From the NCBI GenBank assembly GCA_030035585.1, contig CM057475.1, positions 4,597,501-4,661,500 of the forward strand: a stretch of 64,000 bases of DNA, in the 5' to 3' direction. The translations under genes and the position numbers were made by a program. The notes under the pieces are model-generated. The model made no database searches, was not told where the DNA came from, and worked only from the letters and a program-made list of their open reading frames with translations. This stretch comes from Dugong dugon (lineage: Eukaryota; Chordata; Mammalia; Sirenia; Dugongidae). Numbering within the stretch: the stretch's first letter is position 1; each line of letters opens with the position of its first letter. Shown in pieces: positions 59,406-64,000 of the stretch.

Positions 59406-60790
59406 TCAGCCCCCTGGTCCTTCTGGCCCTTGAATGCTTCCTTCCTGGGACATGGGTGGCTATAGCTGCTCTCGGATCTTTTGCTCCCTCCTTGATCAGC
59501 TCTGCTGAGATGCAGCTCTCTCTGCAGGTTGCAAATTACTCTCCCAAACCCCACCTGCTCCTTTCAGCTCAGCCTGGAACAAGTCCCTGCCCAGGGCATG
59601 CTTGTCCAAGAAACAAACCTGACCCTCTTTTCCTGAGGTTCTACCCCATCCCACTCCTCACTGATCTGTAAAAGGAAACACACTCCTTAGTACGTCCAAA
59701 TGTGAAAACCTCTTGTCCCATTCACTGTTTGCACAAAATGTCAAGATTTCACTCCAAACTGGTCAGTCGTCCAGCCTGTATGTACTCTTCGAGGCCCTGG
59801 GCTCAACTGGAGCCCACAGCTGCTGGCTCATCTTGGATAGCTAGCTTTTTGACCACCTCACTTACTGGAATGGGGCTGCTCCCATGGGACCATCTGACTG
59901 ACTGAATGTCTTATCATTGTCCAGAAAATAAGGAAGAACTGTTAAGACATGACCTTTGCAAAGGAGGAAGTAGGAATTTGAAGAAACCAAGTTTCATTTA
60001 ACTGGAACATTATATGTGTTTCACAAAATGACAAGGGTGAAAACAGCGCATAGAGCGCACAACAACACACCGAAGTGAGACCAGGAGCATGGCCTCACTT
60101 GGCTCTGCCAAGCTTTGGGACCTTGAGTAGTTCCTCATGTGTCACTTGAGGGAATGGGTCCAGTCCATCTCTAAGACTCCTGCCACCTCCAATCCTCAGA
60201 AACCCCCAGCTATTCATATTAACGGGGAGCATTCGTCCAATCTTCAGAACAGACTCAAGGAAAATCCAGCACTGAGTTACTGAGTCTAAAGATATGGTTT
60301 GCAATTTTTTGATGTCAAAATAGGAAATGTGCATAGTCTCTTAGGACAGTGATCTGGGGAGGTAGGGAGCATCATTACAGGAGAAGATTGCCTTTGGGGA
60401 ATCTACTGGGGCAGGTGCAAGAGCCCATCCAATGGAATGTTTACCATCTAATAGATATTGAAAGCTTCTGTAATTCTCAAATCAAATTTCTTCCTAAGAA
60501 TTAGATCATAAGTAAATCTCATGGGTAATATGGTGTTTGATGATTCATTTCTCCCTAAACAGCTGCTTCTGTCTGAGCTCGCACATGGCCTCCCCACTCA
60601 GCCACAAGGTGCTTTTCCAAGAGGCCTAGAATGGGACTTGGGATGCCACCAGCCCACTACCACTTCAGTTTCTAGAAAACTCAGTAAGATGTTTGCAGGT
60701 CCTGAGTCTTGAGTTTCTCTTTCCAGGATGGAATACTTTCTTTGAAGCCAGAAGAACCATTATAAACTTAGAGAATAGATTGCTAGGGAC
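59406..60790. other. Single-copy sequence, no gene seen
   Basis: No recognisable exon or repeat; short frames only. Confidence 0.45.
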
Positions 60791-60910
60791 AAGAGTTAGT
60801 TTAACTCAACAATTATTAACTATCTACTGTGTGGCCAGGTACCATGCTAGGTGCTGGGGGTGAAGAAATGAGTAATGCATGCTGTCTGGTCCCACAGATA
60901 GCACCCCAAG
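60790..60910 (+). repeat. L2-like LINE fragment
   Basis: Contains ttaactatctactgtgtggc and accatgctaggtgctggggg, a pattern typical of ancient L2 3' sequences; assigned from memory. Confidence 0.5.
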
Positions 60911-61214
60911 TGTGGCTGATTGAGTCAGATGTAAGTGTTACAATAAAATTGCAAACAATATGCTATAAAAGATAAACTTAGAGGGAAATCTAAAGGCTTC
61001 TGGGAGGAGGTAAGATCTGAGTTGAGCTTCAAAAGTGGGACTCGAGTATTATCAGGTACATAATTGTATATCTTGGAACAAGGAAAGTGTGGTCAAGTTC
61101 ATCAGCATCTGAAGGGGTCAGTTATATTTTCCACATACAATAAAGCAAATTTTTCTGCAGTAGAGAAAGAGTAACGCAAAGAATTTTATCAGGAACAACA
61201 ACCACCACAACTGA

Positions 61215-61510
61215 CAGTAATTGAGACTCCAGTGTGTGCTGGGCATACAACGCTCTACATGATCCATCCTATTAAACTCTCTGAATCTAGGAAGCAGGAT
61301 CTGTCATGATCCTGTTTTATAGAGGAGAAAACCTGCAGCTTCAAGAATTTAGCCAGTGTTTATCCCAAGCTCCAGAGCCTGGGTTCTTAATGCCACCAAG
61401 AGACCAAAGTCTGAGACTGGCCTCTGACCTCACTTCCCCAGTGGCCTTGGCCAGGTCACTTCTTTTCTGGGCCTTTCAACCCTCTTCTTCTCAGTGAGGA
61501 GGTGTTACAC
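61215..61510. repeat. Two MIR-like fragments
   Basis: 61215-61370 resembles a minus MIR (tgatcctgttttatagagga); 61405-61510 resembles a plus MIR (cttggccaggtcacttcttt). Diverged. Confidence 0.55.
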
Positions 61511-63040
61511 CGATGACGCCTAAGGTCCCTCTAATTTTTCTTGGGCAAGCTGCATTGGTTAAAGGGGGGAATGTGGATGAAGAGGAAGAAAAGGAACGAC
61601 TGATGGAGAAAGCTAAAGGAAGTAGGAGGGGGAGACAGCTTAAACTGAGAGATGGAAAACTCACCCTGTCCCCCCAGTACTCACGGAGCCCTGACAGAGG
61701 CTCACAGGTTCTGCCTGCCCCCTAGGGCAGATCCATGCTGCCTGTTTGTTCCAGGGCTCCTCACATTGCCAGGCATCTTGTGCCTTCTGGTTTCCGATAG
61801 GTCTGAGCAGAGATAGGCCCCAGAAGAGACCAGGAGCCTCCTGCACTGCTCACTTCTAAGCCCAGGACAAGAATCCAGTCACAGTAAGGCCTCACCCCAC
61901 CCCTGCAGGTAAGAAGTGGGTAAATAGATATCACTTTGACCCTGGGACACACAGCTTCAACATCCTGGGTTTTCTCTGAGATCTTGCTCCAGGTCTCCTG
62001 CTCGCCTTGTTAGCTGCACTCCAATCCCCTGAGAGCTGGTCATAGAGAAGGTTAATAGAGGGAGACCAGCCTGCACCCAGCCACCCAAGACTTTCTGCTC
62101 CCCTAACCTGAGTTGCTGCTGGAGGCCTTTCTGGTCTCAAGTCCCCACGGTTGCTGTTCGTTTCTCCATGGACATTTTTAGTTTCCATTTCTGTGGCCTG
62201 GGAGGCACCCTGTCGTAGTGCTTATCCTACTTTTCTCTAGCCAGTGTCCCCTCCCAGTTACCCAGAACCTCCACCCCTCATGCAAGGCACTTTACACAGA
62301 AAACTGCTTTCCTGAACTTCCCTTCAGCCTGCTTCCCTTCCTCTCCCCACTTAGACCCTGCTCACTCATCACAGGGCATTGACCTTGCCCCTCCTGGAAT
62401 AAACCAACATCATCTGCTGGGACTCTGAAGAGCTATAGCAGACTTTGTTGGTCTTCTTCCCAGGGACACCTGTTTCTCCCTTCCTTGCTGGTAGAGCCTG
62501 ATCTTGCATGGCTAATCTACCTTCCTCCACTCGGCCAGGTGTGCTGTTCACCAAGCCCATCACGGTGGGTCCAGCCTCTTTAAGTGTGTCCATAACCTAG
62601 CGTGGCCAATGAGAAGTGATGGGAAATGACCTGGTACCTTCTGGGAAAAGTTTCCCTTGCTACTGAAATGAAACTCACAGGAGTAAAACCTTCTTCTTCC
62701 ATTGAATGTGGTCATGGCTACAGAGGATATAGGAACCACTTACAACTACTGGGGAACAAAATCAATACACTGAAGATGTCAGAGTGCAAAGATGGAAAGA
62801 ACCTGGGTACTTGAGGATGTCTTTTGAGACAATCCATTAACCCACCCTGGAACTACCTGTTTCTGGGGCTTTTATTATACAACATAATAAAATCCCCTTT
62901 GGGTTTTTTTTTTTTTTTTTTCCTTACAGCTGAAAGCATCCTAACCCTGAGTATAGCTTATTCAATTCACCGCCTTTGCCAGGTTTGACCAGGAGAAAAG
63001 ATCTGCTGTCACTCCAAACTCTTCCAAATCTCCAGCCCTT
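61511..63040. other. Single-copy sequence, no gene assigned
   Basis: No recognisable exon. A T18 run occurs at 62906-62923. In other mammals RASSF4 lies downstream of TMEM72 (from memory), but no RASSF4 exon was recognised here. Confidence 0.45.
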
Positions 63041-63042
63041 TG

Positions 63043-63230
63043 CCTGATTTTATAAATAAAGTTTTATTGGAACCAAACCACATCCATTTATTTACACATC
63101 ATCTATGGCTGCTTTATTTTTTGAGTGTTCAGTAGTTGCAAGAGAAACCATGTGGATTGCAAGTATGAAAATATTTGCTACCTGGCTCTTTACAGAAAAC
63201 ATTTGCCAATCTCTAACTTAGACCCTCTAG
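63043..63230. mobile_element. hAT-like DNA transposon remnant
   Basis: The sequence (aagttttattggaaccaaac; atcatctatggctgctttat; ctacctggctctttacagaa; aacatttgccaatctctaac) follows the pattern of an ancient mammalian non-autonomous hAT (Tip100-type) element. Subfamily not certain. Confidence 0.6.
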
Positions 63231-64000
63231 GTCAATGGAGAAACAAAGATTCCTCAAATGTTGCTATAGTTTACGTAGGTATATGGAAACATGAAATCCC
63301 TGGAGGGACAAGGCACTGCTGACATCCTGATGCATCCTGGAATGCCCTGGTATCAGCCACACTCCTCCATTGAGTCTGTGCCTGATAGGGACATGAGGGG
63401 GTATGATTTACTGGTCAAACTCTCTGAAATTACTGGTCATGCTCTTTCTACCCCAGCTGTAAAGCTATTAACTTATTTGTTTTACTGTGGAATAGTTTTC
63501 AAGGTGAAAAGCCAGACACAATTCCCAAATGGAGACAAAATGTAGGATGTTGGCTCAGTCTTTCCTTAAACACACAGGCTCTTACTTCACAAAGACTGGG
63601 GATGAGCAGCCTCTGTCACAGCAGGGGCTAAACAGAGGTGGCTTTGACAGCAGGTTCAGAGGTGAGGGCAACTCAACCAAAACATCTCTTTAAACATGGG
63701 GTTAACAGGTCAAGCCTGGCTAGCTGGTGGGCCAGCTTGACCCTTCCTCCAGCTGGGTGTTTCACATTCCTAGGAAAGCTTCAGGCTCAGGAAAAGAGAT
63801 AGAGGGGTTGTTCTTCCTTCCAGGGCACAGGAATGGCCACATTCTCTGGCTGGGTAGTCACTCCCAAGTGCCCTGAGGAGGGTCAGTTTTGAAATAGCCA
63901 GCCCAGGAATTGGACAAATGGCCTTTGTCTGTGCCAGTGCTCTGTATTCTCCCAAGGTTCCTCTTCTTTTCCATCTGGAAGGCCTCCACTTCCTCTGGCT
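63231..64000. other. Single-copy sequence, no gene seen
   Basis: No repeat or exon recognised to the end of the window. Confidence 0.45.

Overview
The window looks like a stretch of an afrotherian mammal genome, most likely an elephant or close paenungulate. The evidence is the co-occurrence of AfroSINE-type tRNA-headed SINEs, RTE LINEs that share their 3' end with those SINEs (RTE1_LA-like), and long L1 elements of one related lineage. No prokaryotic or viral gene organisation is present, and there is no CRISPR array.

One host protein-coding gene is supported: TMEM72 on the + strand, a four-pass membrane protein known from the literature as kidney-enriched. Four coding exons are visible at 32805-32871, 38297-38368, 39943-40082 and 41704-42260. 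All have canonical AG/GT borders and compatible phases. The first coding exon, which encodes the N-terminal ~23 residues, was not found. The last exon carries a tandem array of 32-bp units (42114-42232). Because 32 is not a multiple of 3, unit number decides which C-terminal tail is read. In this sequence the family-like tail is out of frame.

The rest is mostly transposable elements. (1) 1-11.3 kb: an RTE LINE (+) split by a 7.6-kb L1 (copy A, 1160-8799) with an 18-bp target-site duplication. (2) 11.3-25.3 kb: shredded older L1 and RTE pieces, then another full-length L1 (copy B, 16682-24837) inside an older L1. (3) 25.3-32.8 kb: mostly single-copy sequence with MIRs and SINEs. (4) 32.8-43.5 kb: TMEM72, its introns and probable 3' UTR, with an ~163-bp GT array just upstream of the last exon. 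Intron 2 contains an RTE copy and several SINEs. (5) 45.1-59.2 kb: a set of nested insertions. An old minus-strand L1 was interrupted by the youngest full-length L1 (copy C, from 45561) and by two AfroSINEs that used the same target site. One of those SINEs was in turn split by an RTE element. (6) 59.2-64 kb: single-copy sequence with MIR, L2-like and hAT-like remnants.

The most interesting signals are these. First, copy C appears to carry ~830 bp of non-L1 sequence between its own poly(A) and its 3' target-site duplication, divided by three successive AATAAA/poly(A) pairs. This is the expected signature of serial L1 3' transduction. Second, the frame-shifting VNTR in the TMEM72 tail. Third, a ~300-bp direct repeat on either side of TMEM72 exon 2. 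All L1 and RTE reading frames seen are broken.
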